Shown: one piece after another, positions 8,479 through 18,274 of the stretch
How positions within the stretch are numbered: the stretch's first letter is position 1
Layout: each line of letters opens with the position of its first letter
Assembly: GCA_022843465.1 (NCBI GenBank)
Contig: JALHNO010000020.1
Span: 1-64,000 of the forward strand
DNA length: 64,000 nt
Source of the DNA: Pseudomonadota bacterium
GTDB taxonomy: Bacteria > Pseudomonadota > Gammaproteobacteria > Xanthomonadales > Ahniellaceae
Direction of reading: 5' to 3'
The notes under the pieces: generated by a model
What the model saw: the letters and a program-made list of their open reading frames with translations, nothing else
Told to the model about the DNA's origin: nothing
Databases searched by the model: none
Translations under genes and position numbers: made by a program

Positions 8479-9855
8479 ATGCGCAAGTGGAAGTGGTTAC
8501 TCGGCTTGCTGGCCCTGCCGCTGATTTACGTGGTGATCGTGATCACTCTGCGCACGATCGGCCCGTCCGAAGAACAGAAGCGCGCCGTGGTCCTGATGAC
8601 GACGCCGCCCTTCGAAATCGAACGCGATGCCTTCGCGGCGCTCTGGCTGATGCCCTTTGATGTGCCCGAGGCGGAGCTTGAAGCGGTGGCGCGGCGGGAT
8701 ATCGAGGCCTTCAAACCGATGCATGGAGCACAACCCACCGAGCTGTTCCAATCGCTAGCGACGCAGACCTATGCGAAGTTGCCTGACTGGAATGAGGGTA
8801 TCCCGTCAGCATGTCAGTCATATGGGCGCGAATGCCGCGAGAAGTTGCAGGCTGACCCGCAACCGGTGTTAGCCTGGATCGAACGCAATCAGCAACGTCT
8901 CCGCAAGATCGAGGCACTGCAAAACTACGATGGCCTCGGCTTCGGCTTCGAGCCCGCCATCGATGCGCCAATTCCGGCTTTCAGTGGCATCCAGACTTCG
9001 CTGGCGATCAGTGCCATCGTCCAGTTTGATCGGGGCGAGCAGGTGCAGGCGCTTGACCGGGTATGTCGTCATGCGCAGACCTGGCGTCAACTCGGCGCCC
9101 AGAGCGGGACCCTGATCGGAAAAATGGTGGCTGTTGCCTTCGTCCGCCAGAGCGCGGAGTTGATTGCGGAGTTCCTGTCCGAGATTCCGCCGACGGCGGC
9201 GCTCCCTGATTCCTGCGTCAGTGCGTTCGAGTCTCCATTGCCGATCGACACCGATCAGTGTGCTGCCATGCAAGGTGAACTCCGCTATTTCGACTCGGCC
9301 ATAAGGACGTCCAGCGCGGGAGAGTCCGCTGAATCCCCGAATGCTGTTCTGGCCGCAATACAGAATGGGCTGTTTTTCGATACGGTCGCGACGACGCATT
9401 TTCAGGCGACGCTGCTGGCGCCCTTCTGTGATGCCGGCCGGCATGCAGGCTTGCTACTTGATCGCGAAGGCGGGATCAGGCCGCCGAAGCAGGAATGCAG
9501 CTGGCGTGAGCGCGCACACAATTGGGTAGGCTGCGTGCTGGTGGCAATTGGAGCCCCCGCCTACGACGACTATCAAAACCGCATCCTCGACCACGCCGCC
9601 CGCATCCGCCTGATGGGCGGCCTGCTGTGGTGGCGGGCGCAGAGTGATGACAGTGAGACGGCTGAGGCAAGACTGGCGCGGATGCCAGCAGAGTTCTTCA
9701 GTGCGGAGCGACCGATTGAACTGGTCGAGGAAGGCCGGGCACTGCGCATCCCCCTCTACTATCGGAAGCAGGACGCCTACTGGCAAATCCCGCTGTCAGC
9801 CACTGTCGCGGGTGCTTGGGCAGCGCCTGCGGCGGCGGGCGAGCTGCGCCAGTGA
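8479..9855 (+). CDS. Membrane-anchored hypothetical protein
   Basis: This 458-residue protein has an N-terminal anchor (about 5-26) and a large extracytoplasmic part with scattered cysteines, two of them at CQSYGRECREK (about 113-123). The C-terminal region (about 390-455) ends in a segment reading RALRIPLYYRKQDAYW. No family is recognised. The ATG follows GGAGGGG. It lies 105 bases after rtcR, but nothing suggests a role in RNA repair. Confidence 0.8.
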   Translation: MRKWKWLLGLLALPLIYVVIVITLRTIGPSEEQKRAVVLMTTPPFEIERDAFAALWLMPFDVPEAELEAVARRDIEAFKPMHGAQPTELFQSLATQTYAKLPDWNEGIPSACQSYGRECREKLQADPQPVLAWIERNQQRLRKIEALQNYDGLGFGFEPAIDAPIPAFSGIQTSLAISAIVQFDRGEQVQALDRVCRHAQTWRQLGAQSGTLIGKMVAVAFVRQSAELIAEFLSEIPPTAALPDSCVSAFESPLPIDTDQCAAMQGELRYFDSAIRTSSAGESAESPNAVLAAIQNGLFFDTVATTHFQATLLAPFCDAGRHAGLLLDREGGIRPPKQECSWRERAHNWVGCVLVAIGAPAYDDYQNRILDHAARIRLMGGLLWWRAQSDDSETAEARLARMPAEFFSAERPIELVEEGRALRIPLYYRKQDAYWQIPLSATVAGAWAAPAAAGELRQ

Positions 9856-9940
9856 AGGCACTGGAAGAACCAAGGCGCCCAGTGGACGCCCTGGTCATTC
9901 CGGAACACGGGAGCGCTGGCGCCGAGCCCGCTGCGCCGAA

Positions 9941-10582
9941 TTACATCGAACAGCGCGGCAGGTTGCGGCGGCTGACTGCCCATGCCACCACGGCAGGTGA
10001 GCTTGCGCCCGGGCAGGTGACTGAGGAGTATGCGCCTGAGTAGCAGCTGTTCGCTTCATAGGCCTGGGCCTGTGCCGCGGTGTATCCGGTGCCGGTGCTG
10101 CTGTTGAAAATCAGATCGGTATAGGCCTCGGCGTAGTTTGCCGTCGGCGTTACCGGTGAAAAATCCAGCCCGTTGACCGCACTGGCATTGGCCGAGGTGC
10201 CATTGCTGGACGAAGCGTTGGCAAATACGCGTGCGGCGCCGCAATTGCCTTCGCGGTTCATCGATCCCTTGGCCTGTGGCGCCTCGAGAATGCCCAGCAG
10301 TGCGTTGGTCCGAGCCGGATCCAGCCGCAGGCCGGTAGCAGCTTGCTTCATCTGCGCATCCACCGCACGCACGCGTGCTGCAAGCGCGCGGCGGCCATCG
10401 GCATTGGTCGCCACATAGGACTCGCCGGACTGGGTCTTCTCGAAGTACAGCCCATTGCTGATCATGCTCATGCCCTCTTCGAGCGTGAGGCGATCGTGCA
10501 ACGAGGTCTGGTCGTTCGCCGACGCGAATGCCGGCAGCAAGCTGGCGAGGCACAGGGCGAGGGTTTTGATTTTCATGTGCAT
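9941..10582 (-). CDS. Secreted hypothetical protein, Ser/Thr/Ala-rich
   Basis: The 213-residue protein begins with a clear signal peptide (cleavage probably after ASA, about residue 22). A region of about 100 residues contains TLEEGMSMISNGLYFEKTQ, and the Ala/Ser/Thr-rich second half contains Cys residues at about 114, 175, 186 and 211 that could form disulfides. The ATG follows AGGAG at a good distance. No family is recognised. Confidence 0.75.
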   Translation of the reverse strand: MHMKIKTLALCLASLLPAFASANDQTSLHDRLTLEEGMSMISNGLYFEKTQSGESYVATNADGRRALAARVRAVDAQMKQAATGLRLDPARTNALLGILEAPQAKGSMNREGNCGAARVFANASSSNGTSANASAVNGLDFSPVTPTANYAEAYTDLIFNSSTGTGYTAAQAQAYEANSCYSGAYSSVTCPGASSPAVVAWAVSRRNLPRCSM

Positions 10583-10756
10583 GGGTTTCTCCTGATGGTC
10601 GTTGAGGTGCGGGAAACTTCCCGCTCCCCAGTACGCGACAAAGGTCGAGAAACCGGATCACACATGGGTCATGCGCCGTAGACCGTCCGATGTTTCGACG
10701 TCGCCGACGCTCAGGGCAGGCTTCAAACGAGATCGCGGCGCCAACCGACCAATTCC

Positions 10757-11326
10757 TCAGCGCGGCCTTTGTTGTCGTTCCAGAAATAGTTGGACGCGTT
10801 CCGAGAAAGCCAGAACAACGGCGGCGATCCCGAATAAGCTCGCGAGCCCGACCGAGATGCCGGAAGCCACGACGTCGCCGATGGCGCCCGAAGTCCAGGC
10901 GAGGCGGGCGCAGACCACGGCTGCAAAGGTACAGGTAAGGGCGACATACAGACGCGCCCAGCTCTGACCGGAATAGAGCGCACTCGTCAACGCGATCATG
11001 ACGACGAGAGAAATGCCCACCCTGGCGTCCAGTTGATCACTTGCCCAAGCGAACGCAAGCGCGAGTGCCTGCAGGACAACCATACCGATGCAGATGACCG
11101 AAACGGCGTGCCGCCCCCAGTCCAAAGCGGCATCGTGGGCGGCTTGGCTGTCGGCCTCCAGTTTGCGCCCTTCATCCTGGATGTTTCGTTTGCAGGAAGG
11201 ACATTCGGGTTCCTTGCCCAGGCAATCACGATGGAACACCATACCGCATGCCACGCAGCCTTCTGCATCGGGTGCAAAGGCGATGCGCCCACTACAAATT
11301 GAACAACTCTTCCCGACTATCTGCAT
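10757..11326 (-). CDS. RING-like zinc finger membrane protein
   Basis: The 189-residue protein has eight candidate zinc ligands in the first 45 residues: Cys8/Cys11, Cys24/Cys27, His32/Cys35 and Cys42/Cys45. This C4HC3-like arrangement resembles a RING or PHD cross-brace, with CGMVFHRDC as its core. About 20 charged residues follow, then four hydrophobic helices (about 73-95, 101-118, 123-142 and 147-170). The combination resembles bacterial PHD/RING-like membrane proteins of unknown role. A ubiquitin-type activity should not be assumed. Confidence 0.75.
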   Translation of the reverse strand: MQIVGKSCSICSGRIAFAPDAEGCVACGMVFHRDCLGKEPECPSCKRNIQDEGRKLEADSQAAHDAALDWGRHAVSVICIGMVVLQALALAFAWASDQLDARVGISLVVMIALTSALYSGQSWARLYVALTCTFAAVVCARLAWTSGAIGDVVASGISVGLASLFGIAAVVLAFSERVQLFLERQQRPR

Positions 11327-11570
11327 GTTGCCACCAAATGATTGCGCTGCTGGCGCAACACTGAATCTAGGGTGTTACCGACGACCGGGTCAAATCAACG
11401 GATCGCCAGAGACATCGGTGGATCGGGCTTCGGTGCGTTCCAGCGCATTGCGGTGATGATGTGGTAACCACCAACACTGCGTCGTCGCCGTCCGTGCACG
11501 CAACGACGACGGAAAGGACCCCGGGGGCACGAGGCTCACAAATTCGTCACGCCCGGCAGCGGCGCAGCGA

Positions 11571-11846
11571 TCAGGGCTTCTGCGCCTCGTGGAAACTGCG
11601 CACCTGGCGATAGGCATCGCCGCGCGGAATGTCATAGCGGCCCTGCACCAGTACGGCGAGCTGGTGCTCATTGCCGGCGGTCTTCAGCAGATCGGCTTCG
11701 GTCAGTTTGCCCCAGCGCAGCCTGGCGGCGGCGATCAACTGCGGCCAGCGGGCGCGAGCGGCTTCGGCGGGTGTGCGCTCGGCCGTAGTCTCTGGCGGTG
11801 AAGCAGCGGGCGTTGCGCTGGCTAGGGGATCGAACGGCGATGACAT
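11571..11846 (-). CDS. CsbD-like small protein
   Basis: The 91-residue product ends in a segment typical of CsbD-like stress proteins: W, GKLTEADL, a Gly, LVQGRYDIPRGDAYRQV and a final F. The first 35 residues are Pro/Ala-rich and not part of the family fold. The ATG at 11846 follows GGAG seven bases upstream; a longer reading frame upstream is Arg-rich and unlikely. CsbD proteins are abundant stress-induced proteins of unknown biochemical role. Confidence 0.65.
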   Translation of the reverse strand: MSSPFDPLASATPAASPPETTAERTPAEAARARWPQLIAAARLRWGKLTEADLLKTAGNEHQLAVLVQGRYDIPRGDAYRQVRSFHEAQKP

Positions 11847-12181
11847 GAGGACGCTCCGGAGCATGCACACGCCGCGCGGCTGGTTGGCGAGCATGGGCCT
11901 CGCGCCTGCACGACGACGGCGACGGAGCTGCCGTCGCGGCAACAGCACAGCAGGGAGTGCTGTGCTGCCGCTGCAGTGTGACAGCTTGCCGGCGGCGTGC
12001 CCGTTTCCTGCGCCACGAGGATCGATCGCCGTCCGCGCCAGTCGATGGCTTGCGCGATGTCAGTCCGAGCACAGTGGCCGCCGGAAAGCATCGACATGGC
12101 GGTCGCTGTTCGATCACCGCGAGCCTTCAGGGTGCCTGCGCGCGCGATCCTTGGCCAGTTGGCGGCGGCCGCCTGCTCGCA
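11847..12181. other. Gene-free stretch with one strong hairpin
   Basis: In these 335 bases I see no convincing gene. The main structure is a perfect 10-bp hairpin, CAGCACAGCA-GGGAG-TGCTGTGCTG, at 11943-11967. It has no U-run, so it may be a Rho-assisted terminator for the lipoprotein gene ending at 12182 or part of the leader of the CsbD-like gene. Confidence 0.4.
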
Positions 12182-13111
12182 TCAGGCCGGCGGATAGCTG
12201 ATGGTTCCGCGACCGCTGACACCCATCTCCTCACCCTCGCCACTGATCAGGATCGGGCCGCGCACGATCCAGCCATTGTCGCTGGTGCCCTCGATGATCA
12301 GCAGGGTATCGGTGCCGTACTGGTAACCGCCGAGCACCTTGACGGTGGCGAGCGAGCGCAGCGTTTGCGCGCGCAGCTTGAGCAGACGCAGTTCGCGTGG
12401 CACCGGCGTGCCGTCGTACTCCTTGTCGCGATAGGTCATCGCGGCCATGGCGCCACCGGCCTTGATGACCGCGTCGAGGTCGCCGGCCCTGGCTGCGGCG
12501 TGCATCGCCTCGGTGCGCTGCTTGAACCAGGCGCCGACGTCGCCGCCGCCTGCGGGCAGGGCGGTGGCAATCTCTTTCCAGTCGCTGCGGTGGCTCTGGG
12601 TGGCGTCGTCATAGATGCCTGCCGCAAGCATCTTCTCGACCAGGGCCTCGGTCGGGGTGGCGCGCATCTCGGCGAGCTTGGCCGCGCTGTAACGCCCGAT
12701 GATGACCTTGTGCGTGTTGCCGACCTTGGCAAAAGGCAGCCGCATCTTGCTGCTGCTTTCACCGCTTGCGTCCTTGGACTGGCTGCTGACCACCAGCAGA
12801 CCCACTGGCGTCGCGGTCATCTCGAAACCCTGTTCTTCGGCGCTTCGGCGGTCTTCCTCGGCGCGTTCCGGCGTATACGGCTCCAGCGTTACGCTGCAGA
12901 TTGCGCCGCTCTGGCAATCGGGCACCATATCGGCGTAGAAGAACAGGGCCTCCGGCGGTGCGCCTTCCAGATCACCCAGGGCGAGCGCGGCGTCGATGTC
13001 GCCTTTTTGCAGGGCCTTCTGCATATCCGAAGCCAGGCGTTCGGGGGTGCCGCCGCTGCAGGCGGCGATCAGCAGGCAAAGACTCAAGGGGGCAAGGCGA
13101 TAGCGCTTCAT
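12182..13111 (-). CDS. Hypothetical lipoprotein
   Basis: The 309-residue protein has a lipoprotein signal peptide ending LLIAAC. The N-terminal part (about 20-60) is helical; a central part contains a paired-Cys stretch (DCQSGAIC) and beta-rich sequence. The C-terminal third (about 230-309) reads like a small beta domain with DTLLIIEGTSDNGWIVRGP. The start at 13111 was chosen because it begins the signal peptide. No family is recognised. It is divergent from the sigma factor at 13320. Confidence 0.75.
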   Translation of the reverse strand: MKRYRLAPLSLCLLIAACSGGTPERLASDMQKALQKGDIDAALALGDLEGAPPEALFFYADMVPDCQSGAICSVTLEPYTPERAEEDRRSAEEQGFEMTATPVGLLVVSSQSKDASGESSSKMRLPFAKVGNTHKVIIGRYSAAKLAEMRATPTEALVEKMLAAGIYDDATQSHRSDWKEIATALPAGGGDVGAWFKQRTEAMHAAARAGDLDAVIKAGGAMAAMTYRDKEYDGTPVPRELRLLKLRAQTLRSLATVKVLGGYQYGTDTLLIIEGTSDNGWIVRGPILISGEGEEMGVSGRGTISYPPA

Positions 13112-13319
13112 TGGGGATTCCTCGGTGGGGTGTGTCGATACATACGCCAGAAACGCCGAAGCGGGGACATGCGCACGCAGGCTCCAAAGCGATCTGCCTC
13201 GGCGTTCGTGACCAAATTCCTCAGCCCCAACTCCGGCTCGGCACCTGTCAGGCGCAGCGCGCTTGCCAGATTGCCCTGACGGTCCATAGGATGCAGGCAG
13301 CAACCGCCGGGGCAGGCAG

Positions 13320-13889
13320 ATGGCAGAAGAACTCACCGAACTGATCGGCCTGGCACAGGCCGGCGATCGCCCGGCGGCAGATCGGCTGTTCACCGTGGTC
13401 TATGCCGAACTGCGTGCCATCGCCGGGCGTCAGCGCCAGCGCTTCGAGGGCAGCGCTATCGGCGCGACTTCGCTGGTGCATGAGAGCTATATGCGGCTGA
13501 TCCGCGGCATGTCGCTCGGCAGTGAGGGGCGCGCGCATTTCTTTGCGACCGCGGCACGCGCGATGCGCCAGATCGCGGTGGATCGCCTGCGCGCCGACCT
13601 GGCCGCAAAACGTGGCGGGGAAGCCGACATCACCTCGCTCGATCACGGACTGGAGCAGGCCAGCGAAGGTGGCCCCGACCTGATCGCGCTGGATCAGGCG
13701 CTGAACCTGCTGGAGTCGTTCGACCCGCGGCTGTCGCGTCTGGTCGAGCTGCGCTTCTTCGCCGGAATGAGCCTGGAAGAGGCCGGCGAAAAGCTCGGGA
13801 TGTCCGAGCGTACGCTCAAGCGCGACTGGCGCAAGGCGCGCGCCTTTCTGCATACCCAGCTGGAAGGCGTGCCGGTGTCCGAGGACTGA
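13320..13889 (+). CDS. ECF sigma factor of the kinase-linked (ECF43-like) type
   Basis: The 189-residue protein opens with LTELIGLAQAGDRPAADRLF, followed by a sigma-2 region containing YAELRAIA and LVHESYMRL. A sigma-4 region (about 125-180) carries LSRLVELRFFAGMSLEEAGE and the helix-turn-helix SERTLKRDWRKARAFL. This is the TIGR02999-like type, whose members often lack a membrane anti-sigma factor and are controlled by Ser/Thr kinases. No anti-sigma gene adjoins it; the nearest kinase is at 794-3472. Target promoters cannot be predicted from this window. Confidence 0.9.
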   Translation: MAEELTELIGLAQAGDRPAADRLFTVVYAELRAIAGRQRQRFEGSAIGATSLVHESYMRLIRGMSLGSEGRAHFFATAARAMRQIAVDRLRADLAAKRGGEADITSLDHGLEQASEGGPDLIALDQALNLLESFDPRLSRLVELRFFAGMSLEEAGEKLGMSERTLKRDWRKARAFLHTQLEGVPVSED

Positions 13890-14053
13890 CGGCCAGCGGC
13901 AACTTCCGAGTCGCGCCGTTCCAGTTCACTGAGCGGTCATCGGGTCGCGCGCTACTGCGACTTCGTGGGGCTGCACCGCGCAGGCATTGCAGCGGCCGCT
14001 GCTGGTTCCGGATCGTGGGAACCAGGCGGCCGCTTGCTGCTCGATGCGATCGA

Positions 14054-17000
14054 TCATTCGAAGCCATCGCGGAACAACAGCGGGTCGACGGGCTGCATTT
14101 CCACAATGCCGAGGTCAATCGCTGCGCCGCCGCTCACGCTGATATTGCTGCGGATCGCATCGATGTAGCCCGGGCGCGAGAACAACAGGGTGTAGGTGGC
14201 CGGCAACAGATCGTCGAATGAGAAGTCGCCATTGGCTGCGCTCATATCCGGTGCCTGGGTGTTGCCATTCTGGATCTGCACCAGGACATTGCCGAGCGCA
14301 TTGCCAGCGCTGCGCACGCTGCCACTGATGCTGCCAGCGGCCATGCTGTCGATCAGGGCGATGTCATCGACATAGGCGTCGGATTCGTTGCCGGCGGCAT
14401 CACGCAGCCGCAGTCGAACCCGGGCGACCGAAGGTCGTGGCAGTGCCGATACCGGGATTGCGTAGCTGGACTGATAGGGAATCCAGCCGGTCTCGCTGGC
14501 GTCAGGCAGTTGCAGGTTCATCTCGACGCCGACGGCGCTCTCGTTGTCGACGGCGATGGCGGCGATCAGGGTACTGGCGCGTGTCTGGGCGGCACCCTCG
14601 TTGAGCACGATCGAGCCGGTCGGTGCCGTCATATCGGTGCGCGCCACACTGCAGAATATGTCGCTGGCGGCACCCACGCGCCCATTGGCCGTACTGGGCA
14701 CCAGCTGATAGCAATAGGTCTGACCGTCATTGAGCCCGGCGTGGACGATACGTCCGCGCGCGTGGTCGGCGTTGTAGCTCGCGACATCACTGAACACCGC
14801 CAGGGTGCCGGCGCCGACCTTGAGCAGGACGCTGGCATAGCGGCGATCCGCGTTGAAGCGAATCGTGTGGGCCAGCGGCGGCAGCGGTTCGAATTCCTCG
14901 TGGCCGCTGAGCCGTGTCAGCACCTCGGCATCGGTGATCGGGCCGAGGGCATCGTCGCTGGCATCCAGCGGATTGGCCGCGAAGGCGACTTCCGAGCCGT
15001 CGGTTTCGCCGCCGCCATCGCTGTCGGCATTGCAGGGATCGGTGCCATGCAGGCGTTCATCCGTCGTGCTCAAGCCATCGCCATCAGCATCGATGCTGGC
15101 GCCAAAGGTCGCCGTGACGGGGTCCAGGCAGAGATGGCTGGCCTCGTAGCGATCGGGCAGTCCATCGCTGTCGCTGTCTGTGCTTTCGTTGACGACAGCA
15201 AAGCTGGCAGTCGCTGTCTGCACCAGGCCGCCGGTGGCGTCACCATAGTGGACCGCGACGATGACCCGATAGCTGCCGCGCAGATCGGGTGCGCTGCCGC
15301 CATCGGCGATGCCGGTCGCCGAGCCCAGAGTGTTCAGATCCAGCCGCGTGCGGAACACTTCCAGGGCGCCCTCGGCAAATCCGTCCTGACCAAAATCACG
15401 CGGCAGTTCCACCCGCACCTGACTGCCATCGGGACGCTCGACCACGGCGGTTACTGAGGAAATCAGCACATCGGTCAGCTTGTAGCGCGCATAGCTCAGT
15501 TCGATCGGCTCGCCGAGCACGAAACTGTCGAGCGCGGTCTCGTCATCACCGGGTCGGCCGAGGCTGATCCGTCCACCGGGTCCGCGGCCTTCATCGGTCA
15601 GCACATGCAGATCCACCAGACCGGTGGCTGCGGCGCTGCCGCCGGTGATCTGCATCCGCCAGCTGCCCAGAGGGGCAGTGCTCAACTGGAACACGCGGCC
15701 GCGGGCATGGTCGATCAGCACCGCACCGGCGCCTGCCAGCACTTCCGAGCCATCGGGGCGAAACAGACGGATGCTGTTGGGCATCGCGGCGGTGTCGCTG
15801 ATGACGCGGGCGCTGAATACGGCACAGCCACTGGCGTCGAGCAGATCGGCGTCCAGCTCCAGGAAGGAATCCACTGTGGCACCCGCCGGTACATCGAGCT
15901 GGCGCGCCAACAGGACGTGCTCTCGGGTCTGCGCCGTCTGCACCGAATCAAAGGCGAGGTTGAAGGCAGCGGAATCGAGTCCGGCGGCGCCTGTTGGAAC
16001 ATAGTGGTAGTCGCCGGCGCCGGCGCGCGCGATCCGTTCCAGCATCGGCTGATCGCTGCGGCCGCCGAGGGCGATGACATGGACCGAAGCACGGGCTGCC
16101 TGGATCGCGGGCACCAGCAGGGTAGTGGATTCGCCCTCACCCTGAGCGCCATCACCGATCAGCAGAATTGATTGCGGCCCATTGCCGCCATTGCTGGTGA
16201 ACTGTTCCAGCGCGGTGCGCACGCCATCGCCGGGCGCAGCGAAGGCATGGCTGCTGGGCGACAGCGTGCTCAGCACACTCTCCAGATTGGCGCGCTGGCC
16301 CGCGCTGAGCGGTGCCAGTGGCAGCAGCACCACGCTGTCGCGATCGGGCTCGCTGCCGTTGCCGAAATGCCCGATCAGACCAAAGCGCGCCGATGATTTC
16401 ATGCGGGCGGCGGCTTCCCGGACCTTCTGCACGGCCGGCAGCAGCAGCGGCGAGCCCGCCGGCTGACCCATGCTGGCCGAGAGATCGAGCACCACGATTA
16501 CTTCCGGATCGGGCGCGTCATAGCGGATCGCGTCGGCGATTGTGGTGGTCTGCCCAGCGGCCTGCACGGTCATTGCGAACGGGCCGGCACCGGTTGGCGT
16601 CGGATGCGCAAAGTGCAGGCGATAGCCGTCGCCCTCGCGCACGGCGGCGCGAATCGCTGCGTTCTGGCCGCCGATCTGCAACACGAAATCGGCCGGCGTC
16701 AGTCCACCGATCGGAGCATTGCCGGACGCGCCCGAAGGCAGGCCGACGGCGATCGATCCAACCGGCTGCGCGCCAGGGCCGGGCGGCGTCTGATTGCCCT
16801 TGAGCTTGACGATCGGCGCCAGCGGTGCCGGCAGGCAGCGCATCGTCAGCACACCGGGATAGCTGCCGTGCCAGCCCGAGACGATGACAAAGCCGCGTGT
16901 GTAAGGCTGGAACTGAGGTTGCAGGAAGCTGGTCTTCACCGACTTTCCGCGCCACTTGTACAGTTTCGACGGCGACAGCCCGTCGGCGCCCTTGGTCAGT

Positions 17001-18220
17001 ACCAGGCTGATCAGCGCATCCGGCACCGGGGTCTGCGCATTCGGGTTGAGTGGCAGCAGGAACTGCGGCCTCACGCTGAATTCGACCTGACGTCCGGCTG
17101 GGCAGGCGCTGAGATCGAAGCGTGAATAGTCACCACCAAAACGCTGTGCATTCAGTTCGATCGAGGCGGCGCCGTTGGCCGGCACCGTTGCAAAGAAATC
17201 GACATCGACCTTGCCGAACCGGTGCAGATTGTTCTGTGCCAGCACCGGACCATCGTCGACATAGGTATAGCGCGCGCGTTGCTGTGCCGGAATCGCCAGC
17301 ACACTGAGGTCCTTCACCAGATTGGCAATCGTGAAGTCCTGGTAGCTGTTCACCACCGATTGATTGGGCTCGAACAGCTGGATCGCGCGGCGGGTGATGT
17401 CGTAGACGTCGGGATCAGCGACTTCACCGGTGGCGATCTCCCACCAGGCGGTGATGAAGTCCGCGCCGTAGCCGGGCTCAGCGTTGATCGTACCGTACTG
17501 TTCCATCAGATAGGTCCAGAACAGCGCCGCGCCATAGCTGGCCTTCCAGATCGTGATGTCGGGATTGTCGAGATAGCTGTCGGCCTCGCCATCGAAGGGC
17601 GCCACACAGTTGGCGGCCGGATCAAGATCGAGATCGAAGTAGACCTTGTCCTGCATGGCGCGTGCCTGGCCCTCGCAGACCGCTGTACCGAAGACACCGC
17701 CGCAGCCGGAGCCGCCGCCGGCATCGACGTAGCCGAATTCGACGTGATGAAACAGTTCGTGGCCAAGCACCATGCGCACGCAGGATTCCGATGCGGCGCG
17801 ATAGCGCGGTGCCGGCATCACGATCTGTTCGGTGCGGGCGAATCCGCCATTGCAGTCGAATGCGGTCGGATTGACCGGATCCTCGCAGTCCCAGAAGGTC
17901 ACGTCATTGATGCTGGGCGAACCGGCGAACCAGGCCGCCTCAAACCCGAGATCGAGATAGCCATCGTGATAGCCGCGAGGATTTCCTTGCGATTCGCTGC
18001 CATTGCGGTCGAGGGCATCGGCGGCGGCGAGGATCACAGAGTCGGGCGTGTAGTGGATCGAGGCCGGATCATTGTCGTAGCGCAGCTGATACAGGGCGTT
18101 GTCGCTGTCCAGTGTATCCGGCAGTGTCGGCTCGTTTTCCGGTGGATCGGCCAACAGCGTGGGGGTGCCAAACAGGCCCAGGCTCAGGCAGAGCAGGGCG
18201 AGCGAGCGAAAGCGATGCAT
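14054..18220 (-). CDS. Large secreted protein with HExxH, von Willebrand A and calcium repeats
   Basis: The 1388-residue protein has a signal peptide (1-24) and a first domain containing HELFHH (154-159) with Glu183 in CEGQA, an arrangement like zinc metallopeptidases. A von Willebrand A domain begins near 573 with the MIDAS motif DLSAS (579-583). Asp-rich thrombospondin-3-like calcium repeats follow at about 1060-1140 (DSDSDGLPD, DADGDGLST). A carboxypeptidase-regulatory-like beta domain precedes the extreme C-terminus FRDGFE. It probably acts outside the cell as a protease or adhesin; activity is inferred from the HExxH motif only. It is unrelated in sequence to the M36 enzyme at 49436. It lies divergent from no gene and ends 164 bases from the sigma factor. 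Confidence 0.88.
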   Translation of the reverse strand: MHRFRSLALLCLSLGLFGTPTLLADPPENEPTLPDTLDSDNALYQLRYDNDPASIHYTPDSVILAAADALDRNGSESQGNPRGYHDGYLDLGFEAAWFAGSPSINDVTFWDCEDPVNPTAFDCNGGFARTEQIVMPAPRYRAASESCVRMVLGHELFHHVEFGYVDAGGGSGCGGVFGTAVCEGQARAMQDKVYFDLDLDPAANCVAPFDGEADSYLDNPDITIWKASYGAALFWTYLMEQYGTINAEPGYGADFITAWWEIATGEVADPDVYDITRRAIQLFEPNQSVVNSYQDFTIANLVKDLSVLAIPAQQRARYTYVDDGPVLAQNNLHRFGKVDVDFFATVPANGAASIELNAQRFGGDYSRFDLSACPAGRQVEFSVRPQFLLPLNPNAQTPVPDALISLVLTKGADGLSPSKLYKWRGKSVKTSFLQPQFQPYTRGFVIVSGWHGSYPGVLTMRCLPAPLAPIVKLKGNQTPPGPGAQPVGSIAVGLPSGASGNAPIGGLTPADFVLQIGGQNAAIRAAVREGDGYRLHFAHPTPTGAGPFAMTVQAAGQTTTIADAIRYDAPDPEVIVVLDLSASMGQPAGSPLLLPAVQKVREAAARMKSSARFGLIGHFGNGSEPDRDSVVLLPLAPLSAGQRANLESVLSTLSPSSHAFAAPGDGVRTALEQFTSNGGNGPQSILLIGDGAQGEGESTTLLVPAIQAARASVHVIALGGRSDQPMLERIARAGAGDYHYVPTGAAGLDSAAFNLAFDSVQTAQTREHVLLARQLDVPAGATVDSFLELDADLLDASGCAVFSARVISDTAAMPNSIRLFRPDGSEVLAGAGAVLIDHARGRVFQLSTAPLGSWRMQITGGSAAATGLVDLHVLTDEGRGPGGRISLGRPGDDETALDSFVLGEPIELSYARYKLTDVLISSVTAVVERPDGSQVRVELPRDFGQDGFAEGALEVFRTRLDLNTLGSATGIADGGSAPDLRGSYRVIVAVHYGDATGGLVQTATASFAVVNESTDSDSDGLPDRYEASHLCLDPVTATFGASIDADGDGLSTTDERLHGTDPCNADSDGGGETDGSEVAFAANPLDASDDALGPITDAEVLTRLSGHEEFEPLPPLAHTIRFNADRRYASVLLKVGAGTLAVFSDVASYNADHARGRIVHAGLNDGQTYCYQLVPSTANGRVGAASDIFCSVARTDMTAPTGSIVLNEGAAQTRASTLIAAIAVDNESAVGVEMNLQLPDASETGWIPYQSSYAIPVSALPRPSVARVRLRLRDAAGNESDAYVDDIALIDSMAAGSISGSVRSAGNALGNVLVQIQNGNTQAPDMSAANGDFSFDDLLPATYTLLFSRPGYIDAIRSNISVSGGAAIDLGIVEMQPVDPLLFRDGFE

Positions 18221-18274
18221 GGGGTTCTCCGCAGTGGTTGCATCACCACATACGGGGCCAGGCGCCGCTGGAGA

